Assembly: GCA_964410285.1 (NCBI GenBank)
Contig: CAYPFR010000008.1
Coordinates: 1-64,000 of the forward strand
Direction of reading: 5' to 3'
Length of the DNA stretch: 64,000 nucleotides
Source of the DNA: Fretibacter sp964410285
GTDB taxonomy: Bacteria > Pseudomonadota > Alphaproteobacteria > Caulobacterales > Maricaulaceae
Position 1 is the first letter of the stretch. Each line of letters starts with the position of its first letter. The notes beneath the pieces were generated by a model, which had not been told where the DNA came from, ran no database searches, and was given only the letters and a program-made list of their open reading frames with translations. Both the position numbers and the translations under genes were made by a program. Below are positions 24,091 through 32,013 of this stretch, piece by piece.

Positions 24091-25961
24091 GCTTTTAAAT
24101 AAATCTGCCCGCCCATTTCTTTGAACTTCTCGCTCATTTCGGCCATGCCGGCTTTTGCCTTCGCATCGGCCGGATAAAGCGCGGCTTTTTCATTATCCGA
24201 GAGGCCCTCGGCATATTCGCGCACTTCGCGGGTGATCTCCATAGAGCAGAATTTCGGCCCGCACATAGAGCAAAAATGCGCGGTTTTATGCGCGTCTTTG
24301 GGGAGCGTCTGATCGTGAAAATCCTTGGCCGTTTCAGGGTCAAGCGCGAGGTTAAATTGATCTTCCCAGCGGAACTCAAAACGCGCGCGAGAGAGCGCAT
24401 CATCACGGATTTGCGCGGCCGGGTGTCCCTTGGCGAGGTCAGCGGCATGGGCCGCAAGCTTATAGGTAATTACCCCGACTTTAACATCGTCGCGGTCCGG
24501 CAGGCCAAGGTGCTCTTTGGGCGTCACATAGCACAGCATAGAGGTCCCAAACCAGCCGATCATGGCCGCGCCAATGCCGCTTGTGATATGGTCATAGCCG
24601 GGCGCAATATCAGTCGTCAGCGGCCCGAGCGTATAAAACGGCGCTTCGTGGCATTCCTTTAGCTGCTTATCCATATTCACTTTGATCTTGTGCATGGGCA
24701 CATGGCCCGGACCTTCGATCATCACCTGACAGCCTTTGGCCCAAGCAATTTTCGTTAGCTCGCCAAGGGTTTCAAGCTCGGCAAATTGCGCGCGGTCATT
24801 CGCGTCGGCCACCGCGCCGGGGCGCAGGCCATCCCCAAGGCTAAAGGTCACGTCATAGGCGCGCATAATGTCGCAAATTTCCTCGAAATGCGTATAAAGG
24901 AAGCTCTCCTCATGACGGGCCAGCATCCATTTTGCCATAATCGAGCCCCCGCGCGAGACAATCCCGCAAACGCGGTTCGCCGTGAGGTGGATATAGGCTA
25001 GGCGCACGCCCGCATGAATGGTGAAATAATCAACCCCCTGCTCGCATTGTTCAATTAATGTATCGCGGTAAACCTCCCACGTCAGATCCTCTGCCACGCC
25101 ATTTACTTTCTCTAGCGCCTGATAGATCGGCACCGTACCGATCGGCACAGGGGAATTGCGGATAATCCATTCGCGCGTATTGTGGATATTACGGCCCGTG
25201 GACAGGTCCATCACATTGTCTGCGCCCCAGCGCGTGGCCCAGACCATTTTATCAACCTCTTCCTCGACCGAACTTGCCACAGCAGAATTACCGATATTAG
25301 CATTGATCTTCACAAGGAAATTACGGCCAATGATTTGCGGCTCTAGCTCTGGATGGTTAATATTTGCGGGAATAACGGCGCGGCCCGCCGCGACTTCGTC
25401 TCTTACGAACTCTGGCGTGACAAAGGCGGGTATATTCGCGCCGAAGCTCTCGCCTGCATCGACACGGGCCTGCGCGCCCGCGACGGCGGCGCGGCGGCCA
25501 AGGTTTTCTCGCTCGGCGATATAGATCATCTCATTGGTGATGATTCCCGCCTTGGCAAATTCGTATTGCGTGACGGGATGTCCCTCTTTACCGCGCAAAG
25601 GCTTGTTTTTTACCGGAAACTCGCGGGCAAGATATTTACCGCTGGCCCCACCATTATCTTCGGGTTTCACGTCCCGTCCCTCATATTCCTCAACGCCCCC
25701 GCGCGCGAGCACCCACTGCGTGCGTAGCCGCGCCAGCCCCGCCTCAAGATCAATATTTACATTCGGATCAGAATAAGGACCAGAGGTATCATAGACGGGT
25801 ACATCCGGCTCATTCGCGCTCTCGTGCAAATGCACCAATCGGTGCGGCACGCGCAAATCAGGCGCAGCCGTTGGGGCCGTGTAAACCTTAGAGGATGACG
25901 GCAGCGGGCCAGAGGTGACCACAGGGGTCTGGAACTGACTTTGGTCGATCGGTTTATTCAT
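24081..25961 (-). CDS. thiC: Phosphomethylpyrimidine synthase
   Basis: A 626-residue radical-SAM enzyme that rearranges AIR to HMP-phosphate for thiamine. The (beta/alpha)8 body has GADNVMDLSTGRNIHNTREWI, HAGVRLAYIHLTANRVCGIVSRGGS and MIEGPGHVPMHKI. The C-terminal FCSMCGPKFCSM is the CX2CX4C cluster motif. Start ATG at 25961 has AAGGA 8 bases upstream and overlaps the preceding ORF by four bases (ATGA). No TPP riboswitch is visible upstream, although thiC genes usually carry one. Confidence 0.97.
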   Translation of the reverse strand: MNKPIDQSQFQTPVVTSGPLPSSSKVYTAPTAAPDLRVPHRLVHLHESANEPDVPVYDTSGPYSDPNVNIDLEAGLARLRTQWVLARGGVEEYEGRDVKPEDNGGASGKYLAREFPVKNKPLRGKEGHPVTQYEFAKAGIITNEMIYIAERENLGRRAAVAGAQARVDAGESFGANIPAFVTPEFVRDEVAAGRAVIPANINHPELEPQIIGRNFLVKINANIGNSAVASSVEEEVDKMVWATRWGADNVMDLSTGRNIHNTREWIIRNSPVPIGTVPIYQALEKVNGVAEDLTWEVYRDTLIEQCEQGVDYFTIHAGVRLAYIHLTANRVCGIVSRGGSIMAKWMLARHEESFLYTHFEEICDIMRAYDVTFSLGDGLRPGAVADANDRAQFAELETLGELTKIAWAKGCQVMIEGPGHVPMHKIKVNMDKQLKECHEAPFYTLGPLTTDIAPGYDHITSGIGAAMIGWFGTSMLCYVTPKEHLGLPDRDDVKVGVITYKLAAHAADLAKGHPAAQIRDDALSRARFEFRWEDQFNLALDPETAKDFHDQTLPKDAHKTAHFCSMCGPKFCSMEITREVREYAEGLSDNEKAALYPADAKAKAGMAEMSEKFKEMGGQIYLKAGE

Positions 25962-26374
25962 GGTATGTATCCTTGGAAATATCCTGTTATCGCGTCGTAC
26001 TCGTTAGCCAAAAATTTCTTTATAGCGCTTTCAAGTTTAGTAAGGGGTACGTCTTCATATGTTGTGATTTGACTTTTTGAAAAGTTGATAAACCCAAAAA
26101 TTTTAGCCGGCACCTGATGATGGAAATAGACAATGGCTTTACCAAGCTTAGCTTTCGGGCATATGTGAAAGATATGACCATCTTCTGCCATTATGCCAAT
26201 GCCAGCAGGACAACAATCGCCATCTTCCATCAAACGCTTCTCTTCATAAGCATTTTCTCTTGCCCAATCATACTCCCGTAAAATCGCTACTATTTGCTTA
26301 GCCGATTGGACGGGTTCATTTTCACTTAATCCTTCTGGGTTTGAAAAGTCAGAATTTTGAATCCAATATTCCAC
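25958..26374 (-). CDS. Unrecognised small protein overlapping thiC
   Basis: 138 residues from a GTG start at 26374; the ribosome-binding site is weak. I do not recognise a family. Four cysteines (DGDCCPAG and HICPKAK) could bind metal or form disulfides. The rest is soluble and mixed in charge. Base composition is clearly more AT-rich than the neighbours, suggesting recent acquisition. It ends inside the thiC start (ATGA), so it is probably coupled to thiC translation, separating thiC from its ancestral leader. Confidence 0.55.
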   Translation of the reverse strand: MEYWIQNSDFSNPEGLSENEPVQSAKQIVAILREYDWARENAYEEKRLMEDGDCCPAGIGIMAEDGHIFHICPKAKLGKAIVYFHHQVPAKIFGFINFSKSQITTYEDVPLTKLESAIKKFLANEYDAITGYFQGYIP

Positions 26375-26714
26375 CTAAATCTCGTTCTGCTTAAAAATCT
26401 GTCTAACCTCTTCGTTTATCATCTTCTAACCACTCCCGAAAATCAGATTGCTGCTGGCATAGGTGCTACCGAAAATTATTGGCGAGATTGGCAACTTGGG
26501 CAAGGCAATCAAGACATTGCCCATCGCGAAAAATGAAACCCATTATGGGCGAGCGCGCCGCAATATACAAGCAACCAACTGTGACAAACATCTGCAATTT
26601 GGGCACGGCTATAAGTGTTAAGCTGCGTTAAGAGTTTTTTTGGTTTTTGGAAACCATTTTTAAAGGCTTAGAGGTCATAACCTCCGTGCGGGGGCGAATT
26701 GGGGAAACAGCACG
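26375..26714. other. 340-bp intergenic region, no gene recognised
   Basis: Divergent gap between the small protein ahead of thiC and the BLUF gene. It holds a 6-bp stem with a 6-base loop (26504-26521), a near-CtrA box with a 6-base spacer (TTAA-N6-TTAA, about 26619-26632) and a T-rich run. No TPP riboswitch consensus was found on the minus strand. Confidence 0.5.
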
Positions 26715-27134
26715 ATGGTGCATCAAATAATTTATACGAGTGCGGCCAAAGACGGGGCTGCGCTTGATGACTTTCGCGAGATCGCTCGCAATTCGGCGGA
26801 AAATAATCGGACGCTGGATGTGACGGGAATATTGCTGTTTTTTGAAAGCAATATCATGCAAGTCATTGAAGGCGATAAACACATCGTCGAGACACTCTTT
26901 AACCGAATCAAACATGATGACAGGCACTCGGCAGTAACTTTGCTTGTCTCCCGCGAGACGCCAGAGCGGGAATTTCAGGGTTGGTCTATGGGGTTTTCTG
27001 AGGTCGGTCTGGAAGATGGCAATCAGCTTGCCTTTTTACTCAATCGAAAGAATCTCACGGACGCCTTGCCGGACAATCCGTCTAAGGAACTTGATGTTCT
27101 TACGCGGACATATGCTCGGGTCAGCGGGATTTAA
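26715..27134 (+). CDS. BLUF-domain blue-light sensor
   Basis: 139 residues, a single BLUF domain plus a short C-terminal helix region. Tyr7 (IIYTSA), Asn31 (AENNR), Gln49 (IMQVIEG), Trp90 and Met92 (FQGWSMG) occupy the positions of AppA Tyr21, Asn45, Gln63, Trp104 and Met106 with exactly the same spacing. It should therefore bind FAD and photocycle. There is no output domain, so it is a short BLUF that acts through a partner. It is convergent with the P450 gene. Photolyase in the window fits the same light biology. Confidence 0.92.
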   Translation: MVHQIIYTSAAKDGAALDDFREIARNSAENNRTLDVTGILLFFESNIMQVIEGDKHIVETLFNRIKHDDRHSAVTLLVSRETPEREFQGWSMGFSEVGLEDGNQLAFLLNRKNLTDALPDNPSKELDVLTRTYARVSGI

Positions 27135-27139
27135 AGCCC

Positions 27140-28483
27140 TTAACAGGCGGGCTTGCCTGTCTCGACCATCAGCTTGGTAATGCTGTGGGTAAAAGCATTA
27201 GGGGCGATTTCGAGCTCTCCATCCCCGTCCCCGAGCGCATGGATATTTGGAAAGCGGCCCAGAATATGCCGATAGGCAGAATCTAGCTGCATATTGGCAA
27301 CGCGCTGACCTAGGCAAACATGTGGTCCCATCCCAAAGGCAATGTGGTCTTTGGCATTGGTGCGGCTGACGTTAAAAACATCAGGGTTTTCAAAGACTCT
27401 AGGGTCGCGGTTGGCCGCGCCGTAATACATGAGGACTTTTTCGCCCGTCGCGATTTTCTGACCGCGAATTTCGCAAGGTTGCACCGCCGTACGGCGCATA
27501 TAGATCACAGGCGAAACCATGCGAATGGCCTCATGGGTCATATTGGTGAATAGACCTTCATCTGCGGCTAATTTCCGGCGCTCCTGCGGGAACTGGGAGA
27601 GCAAACGCATTGTCCCCGAAATGGAGTTTCGCGTGGTATCATTCCCCGCAAAGACAATCAGCAACCATGAACCATCAAGGTATTCATCGGGCAGGCGCGC
27701 GCCCTCAATCTCGACATTGGCAATCGCGGAGAGCAAATCATTCTGCGGATTTTCCCTGCGCGCCTTGAGAATATATTGCCCATAATCAAAGAGGGCCTGC
27801 ACCTCGGACAAAAATTGCATGATCTGGGCGGGATCAATATTCCCAAGCTCTTCTTGCTCCAATGTATATTGCGCAAGCTCAAGCATCTCCATCCATGCCG
27901 CGATCTTGGGCCGGTCTGCCTCGGGAATTCCTAATATCTCGCAGAGGGTAAAAAGCGGCAGTTCAGCAGAAAACCCTTGAACAAGGTCAAAAACGTCACC
28001 AGCCGCAACGGCCCGCGTCAGAAGGCGCTCAACCTCAATATCGACCTTCTTTTTCAGCTCCGCCGTATAGCCTGCGGTAAAATAGGCCATGTGCTCGCGC
28101 CGTAATTGCATATGATGCGGCGGGTCAAGGCAGATCATGGTATCAAGAGAAGCGCGGTGCAAAAGCGGGTGACGCCTTGCCTCGTCGAGATAGGTCATCA
28201 ATATGCCGCCTTGTTGGGAAGAGAGCGCCTGCGCATTTAGATTGGCGGCCCGCACATCATCATAACGGCTCAGCGCCCAAAACCCTTCGCTGCCGTCAAT
28301 CGGATGCCACATAACGGGCGCCATCTCTTGCATTTGCCGATAAGCGCCGAAAGGATGACCGGATATAAAATTCGTCGACTTAGCCAGATTTACAGGCGGG
28401 GCAAGCGGGAAAACAGGGCTGTGTTCTGGCGCGCGCGCCCCGCGGTCCTGAGCATAATTTTCACTGACAAGAGGCAATGCCAT
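27140..28483 (-). CDS. Cytochrome P450
   Basis: 447 residues, soluble bacterial class. The I-helix oxygen-activating motif is IVFAGNDTTRN (about residues 277-287), the ExxR motif is EAIR, and the heme-binding loop is FGMGPHVCLGQRVA with the axial Cys near residue 394. The I-helix AGNDTTRN resembles the CYP125/CYP142/CYP108 groups, which oxidise steroids, terpenes or alkyl chains. No ferredoxin gene is adjacent. It follows an esterase and an ArsM-like gene on the same strand. Substrate unknown. Confidence 0.92.
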   Translation of the reverse strand: MALPLVSENYAQDRGARAPEHSPVFPLAPPVNLAKSTNFISGHPFGAYRQMQEMAPVMWHPIDGSEGFWALSRYDDVRAANLNAQALSSQQGGILMTYLDEARRHPLLHRASLDTMICLDPPHHMQLRREHMAYFTAGYTAELKKKVDIEVERLLTRAVAAGDVFDLVQGFSAELPLFTLCEILGIPEADRPKIAAWMEMLELAQYTLEQEELGNIDPAQIMQFLSEVQALFDYGQYILKARRENPQNDLLSAIANVEIEGARLPDEYLDGSWLLIVFAGNDTTRNSISGTMRLLSQFPQERRKLAADEGLFTNMTHEAIRMVSPVIYMRRTAVQPCEIRGQKIATGEKVLMYYGAANRDPRVFENPDVFNVSRTNAKDHIAFGMGPHVCLGQRVANMQLDSAYRHILGRFPNIHALGDGDGELEIAPNAFTHSITKLMVETGKPAC

Positions 28484-28614
28484 TACGGCTCACTTTCACT
28501 AAATATCCGCAAAGTTAAATTGAATTTCGCGAATAGCAAGCCGCAAGCACGGCAAACATAGCTATGCAGCTTGACTATGCAATTTTGAACACAAACCCCT
28601 GCCCGGCGATCAAG

Positions 28615-29505
28615 CTAGCCGCAATAGGGGCCGCTGCCCATGTCTAGGCCCTCAATGAAGGTGAGGATATCAGCCTTGAGCTCGGCGTCGTCGTCGAAAT
28701 GACGCGAGAGCACTTTAACCACATCCGTGTGGCCCAGCCCTTCATAGGTTTTCACGACTGCCGCCCCACCGGCGGCAATAATTTTGGCGGCGAGTTTTTC
28801 AGAATTTTGCGGATAGACCGTTGTATCTTTAAGTCCGTGCCCAAAAAATACGGGGGGGAGCTGCGGAGCGGCGCTCCCAGCCCGAAGCTTAACATTATTC
28901 ATCGGAGCGTCACTTCCAAACATACGTTCAGGGAACATCGTGATATAGGGCTCAGAGCCGAGCGCAATAATGCCCGTGGGCCCTGCAAGGCTCACAAGCC
29001 CCGCCACGGACCGGCAGGCCGGCGGCGCATCCGATGGGTAAAAATTTGGGCGCATCATCGCCATGAGCATATTATATCCTCCCGCCGAATGCCCCATCAC
29101 AACAAGCGGACGGTCGGGGAATTTTTCTGCCGTAAAGGCGATAGCCTTCGCTGTATCTTCCACAAAGGCCGGGTATTTCACCTCCGGATAAAGCCGGTAA
29201 TTGGGCACCACCACATCATAGCCCTCCGACGTAAATCCTTCGGCTAGAAATTTATACAGGTCTTTACTACCGCTATCCCAACTCCCGCCGTGGACAAAAA
29301 CAAGAAGGGGAGAGGCAGGTTTGGAAGTCTCCGCGCGGTATATATCCAATTTTTGGCGATCAAACGGGCCATAGCTGACGTTTTTGTCTTTTTCAAAGCT
29401 CGCAGACGGCGTGATAGCATTCAGAATTTTCACAGGCGCACAGGCTGCAGCGCTCAGCATTGCTGCCGTCATGAAGGCCGCACTTGCCATTGTTTTGCGT
29501 TTCAT
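28615..29505 (-). CDS. Lipoprotein alpha/beta hydrolase (esterase)
   Basis: 296 residues. A lipoprotein signal ends at the lipobox SAAC (about residue 22). FVHGGSWDSGSKDLYK holds the oxyanion HGG motif, VVMGHSAGGYN the nucleophile Ser, and GLGHTDVV the catalytic His. It resembles BD-FAE/carboxylesterase-type hydrolases that act on small esters or kynurenine-like amides. It lies 29 bp downstream of the ArsM-like gene and upstream of the P450, in a likely operon. Confidence 0.88.
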   Translation of the reverse strand: MKRKTMASAAFMTAAMLSAAACAPVKILNAITPSASFEKDKNVSYGPFDRQKLDIYRAETSKPASPLLVFVHGGSWDSGSKDLYKFLAEGFTSEGYDVVVPNYRLYPEVKYPAFVEDTAKAIAFTAEKFPDRPLVVMGHSAGGYNMLMAMMRPNFYPSDAPPACRSVAGLVSLAGPTGIIALGSEPYITMFPERMFGSDAPMNNVKLRAGSAAPQLPPVFFGHGLKDTTVYPQNSEKLAAKIIAAGGAAVVKTYEGLGHTDVVKVLSRHFDDDAELKADILTFIEGLDMGSGPYCG

Positions 29506-29534
29506 ATCACGCTCCGTTCAGCCTTTGCTTGGCG

Positions 29535-30713
29535 CTAGCAGCAAGAAGAGCCTTGGCTAGGGTCTGTCGTAATACGCGGCTGTCCCTGTTTGGTTTCCTG
29601 CGGGTCTCGGCGGCGCACGCCGCAATCCTCTGCAGGCCACTCAATTCGCTCTGTGACAGGGGTCGCCGGCTCAATGGCGTAGAACATATTAGCATAGGGC
29701 TCGCGCTGCATCAGGGCGAATGTCTTGGCGCATACTGCCGAGCGCTCTCCGCGTTTGAACACATGGCCATCATCATCTTGCACCTGACGCCACGGTCCTT
29801 TGTAGATCACAGCTTGGTTTTTCTCCAAGCATTCCCCTGCTTTGCCCTTATAGGCCAGATAGGTTGCGGAGCGGTATTCGATGCCTTCCACGATCTGCCA
29901 TGGGTCTTCTTCCCATTTATCCATATGGATACCGTGGAAGCCGGCCTCCTCTAGCGCGGTGCAGAACTCATCCTCGCGCAGCGCCCCAGAAATGCAGCCC
30001 GACCAGAGCTTGGCGTCATTCTTCAGGCTCTCGGGGCTGTCTTCATCCGAGACGATATCAGAGACCGCAACGCGGCCGCCAACCTTGAGTACGCGGTACA
30101 TTTCCGCAAACATTTGTTTTTTCTTCGTGTCGGACACCAGATTTAGCACGCAATTAGAGACGATTACGTCGACGGAGTTATCGGGGATCATGGTCATTTC
30201 CTTGCCGAGGCGCAGAATTTCTTCTTCCATACGCTCCATGCCCGAGGCGTCAGTAACAGGATTTTTCTCCAGCCACTTATTGAGCAGATCAAGGTCTGTT
30301 TTCAAGTCCTCAATATGGCCCCGCTTGAAAGTCACATTATCATAGCCCAGTTTTTCCGCCAAAATCGGTGCATTTGAACGTGATAATTCCAGCATATCAT
30401 CGGTCATGTCCACACCAATGACTTTACCCTTTGGGCCAACAATTTGCTGGGCGATGAAACAAATCTTTCCGCCGCCCGAGCCAAGATCAAGGACAGTGTC
30501 GCCTTCGCGCACATAGCGGGAGGGGTCACCGCAGCCATAATCGCGGTCCAGTACATCCTGTGGTATAATTTTCAGATATTGAGGATCATAATCCACGGGA
30601 CAACATAGCGCCGCCTCTACGGCATTAGCGCCGGCGCCGTAACGCTCTTGTACATCTGCGCGAACATCCGCATTTGTTTCAATGTTGCTCTCTTGAAATC
30701 CGTCCATTGCCAT
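29535..30713 (-). CDS. arsM: ArsM-like arsenite SAM methyltransferase
   Basis: 392 residues. SAM-binding motif VLDLGSGGGKICFIAQQIVGPKGKVIGVDMT is at about residues 72-102. Three cysteines match the As(III)-binding set of ArsM: YGCGDP (about residue 60), SNCVLNLV (about 186) and WSGCISGAL (about 240). An extra N-terminal CCPVDYDP and a C-terminal SSCC tail add thiols. The C-terminal third resembles the extension of longer ArsM enzymes. It should methylate arsenite or a related thiophilic metalloid. No arsR or arsenite pump is nearby. AAGGG precedes the ATG. Confidence 0.82.
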   Translation of the reverse strand: MAMDGFQESNIETNADVRADVQERYGAGANAVEAALCCPVDYDPQYLKIIPQDVLDRDYGCGDPSRYVREGDTVLDLGSGGGKICFIAQQIVGPKGKVIGVDMTDDMLELSRSNAPILAEKLGYDNVTFKRGHIEDLKTDLDLLNKWLEKNPVTDASGMERMEEEILRLGKEMTMIPDNSVDVIVSNCVLNLVSDTKKKQMFAEMYRVLKVGGRVAVSDIVSDEDSPESLKNDAKLWSGCISGALREDEFCTALEEAGFHGIHMDKWEEDPWQIVEGIEYRSATYLAYKGKAGECLEKNQAVIYKGPWRQVQDDDGHVFKRGERSAVCAKTFALMQREPYANMFYAIEPATPVTERIEWPAEDCGVRRRDPQETKQGQPRITTDPSQGSSCC

Positions 30714-30855
30714 AGTGATAACCCTTGTTCTTAGTCTCTACAGGGGTGTGTTAACGTAAGTTTTGATAATTTCAAATGACGGAGTCGTGAATTTTGCGGC
30801 ATTAGACCGACCGCTTTAATTCTAACGCAGCCAAATCGTGCCATTGGCCCGCAAG

Positions 30856-30870
30856 TTAACCCCTCATTAA
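30856..30870. promoter_or_regulatory. Perfect CtrA-type box (TTAA-N7-TTAA)
   Basis: TTAA at 30856-30859 and 30867-30870 with a 7-base spacer, 53 bp upstream of the Tyr/Gly-rich lipoprotein start and in the divergent gap with the ArsM-like gene. Confidence 0.5.
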
Positions 30871-30922
30871 CTACGATTTGTAAGGGTCGGGCATCACGAA
30901 TCAATTGAGAATTTGCCCCATT

Positions 30923-31819
30923 ATGTCCAAGATGTTCGCCCTCCCCGCACTTATTCTCGGCTCGGTCAGCCTCACAGCCTGCTCTGGACATGGATTTAGC
31001 GGAAAAAGTGCCGCCGCTGGCTGTAATCCTGTTGCCTATAATTGTGCGCCGGGAACCTACGGAGCCTATGGCAACGATCAATACGGCTCATACGGTAGCG
31101 GCGCTTACGGCGCATCAGGGTATGGGGGCTACGGCCTCAATCAGATGAGCTACGGCGGAACAAAATCTCGCTATGGCACTTACACGGAGCTAGCGGGCTA
31201 TCAGCAATTTAGCTTCGCCTCTGCCGGTCAGCCATATGCAGCCCAGCCCTATGTCTACCAATCCTATATGGCGCAACCCCCCATGCAGGTTCCAGCATTA
31301 CGCTCAAACGTAAGCTATCAAGCGCCTTCCGCGGTCTCATCGCATATTGCAGCCCCTGCAAATTGCCCTGCCGGTACAACCGCGCAGCCAGATGGGACAT
31401 GTCTGCAAGGCAGCAGCTATACATCGTCTTCAACCTATAGCGCGACTCCAAGCTATACGAGTTCCATAAGTTATGCTGCACCTCCCGCCGCAACCCATAT
31501 TAGCGGCGCGCGGGTGGATTGCCCCGCCGGCACAAAGCCTATTTCCGATGGCACGTGCCTGCAAACAGGCGAGAGCTACAGCTTTTCAAGCAGCAGCACC
31601 TCTTATGCGTCAACCCCGTCCTATTCCGCCTCCGCCACCCGCAAAGTCCCCCCGCCAATTTCGGAATATAACTGGGGAAACGCGACTAACAGCTATGGGC
31701 TGGGCGGCGGCTATGCCTCTGCCATGCGTCCGGTTGAAGCGCCTAATAACTATGTTCAGCAAGAAAGTAGTTCTTACGGCAGCAACACAAATTATAGCTA
31801 TCAGCCAACCCGCAAATAG
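30923..31819 (+). CDS. Tyr/Gly/Ser-rich lipoprotein with Cys repeats
   Basis: 298 residues from the ATG at 30923. The lipobox is LTACSG (Cys at about 16). A low-complexity part with YGAYGNDQYGSYGSGAYGAS and similar follows. Then come two copies of a Cys module, NCPAGTTAQPDGTCLQGSSY and DCPAGTKPISDGTCLQTGESY, each followed by Ser/Thr/Tyr-rich spacer. I do not recognise the family. The composition suggests a disordered, possibly adhesive or envelope-organising, outer-membrane lipoprotein. A CtrA-type box lies upstream, so it may be cell-cycle controlled. Confidence 0.7.
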   Translation: MSKMFALPALILGSVSLTACSGHGFSGKSAAAGCNPVAYNCAPGTYGAYGNDQYGSYGSGAYGASGYGGYGLNQMSYGGTKSRYGTYTELAGYQQFSFASAGQPYAAQPYVYQSYMAQPPMQVPALRSNVSYQAPSAVSSHIAAPANCPAGTTAQPDGTCLQGSSYTSSSTYSATPSYTSSISYAAPPAATHISGARVDCPAGTKPISDGTCLQTGESYSFSSSSTSYASTPSYSASATRKVPPPISEYNWGNATNSYGLGGGYASAMRPVEAPNNYVQQESSSYGSNTNYSYQPTRK

Positions 31820-31882
31820 GGCGCGCAGCCTATGAGCGCACCTTCGGCGCCTAAATGGCACTGATATCAGCAACGCCCCTTA

Positions 31883-31940
31883 ACAACGCAATTGACTCCA
31901 CACAACGCAATTGACTCCGCGCCTCGCTTCGCCTTATAGC
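31883..31940 (+). promoter_or_regulatory. serC promoter with a duplicated -35 region
   Basis: A 17-bp sequence containing TTGACT occurs twice (31883-31899 and 31902-31918, period 19). The downstream TTGACT (31911-31916) is followed after 17 bases by TTATAG (31934-31939), a good sigma70-like promoter. Transcription should start near 31946, upstream of two leader hairpins. Confidence 0.6.
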
Positions 31941-31952
31941 GGCGGCGGGCCA

Positions 31953-32000
31953 CACTCCCCCACTGGAGTGCACTTTAGAAACCGTACAAAAACGCGGTTT
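31953..32000 (+). ncRNA. serC leader with two hairpins (serC-motif candidate)
   Basis: Stem CACTCC/GGAGTG (31953-31958 with 31965-31970) and stem AAACCG/CGGTTT (31979-31984 with 31995-32000) lie in the serC 5' leader, the second ending directly before the GTGGAG ribosome-binding site. A two-stem serC RNA motif has been described upstream of alphaproteobacterial serC genes. Agreement with that model is from memory and needs a covariance search. Confidence 0.55.
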
Positions 32001-32013
32001 GTGGAGCATAGAT

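Noticed and set aside
25962..26714. TPP riboswitch upstream of thiC
   Set aside because: No CTGAGA/ACCC..GAACCTGATC-type blocks were found on the minus strand by eye.
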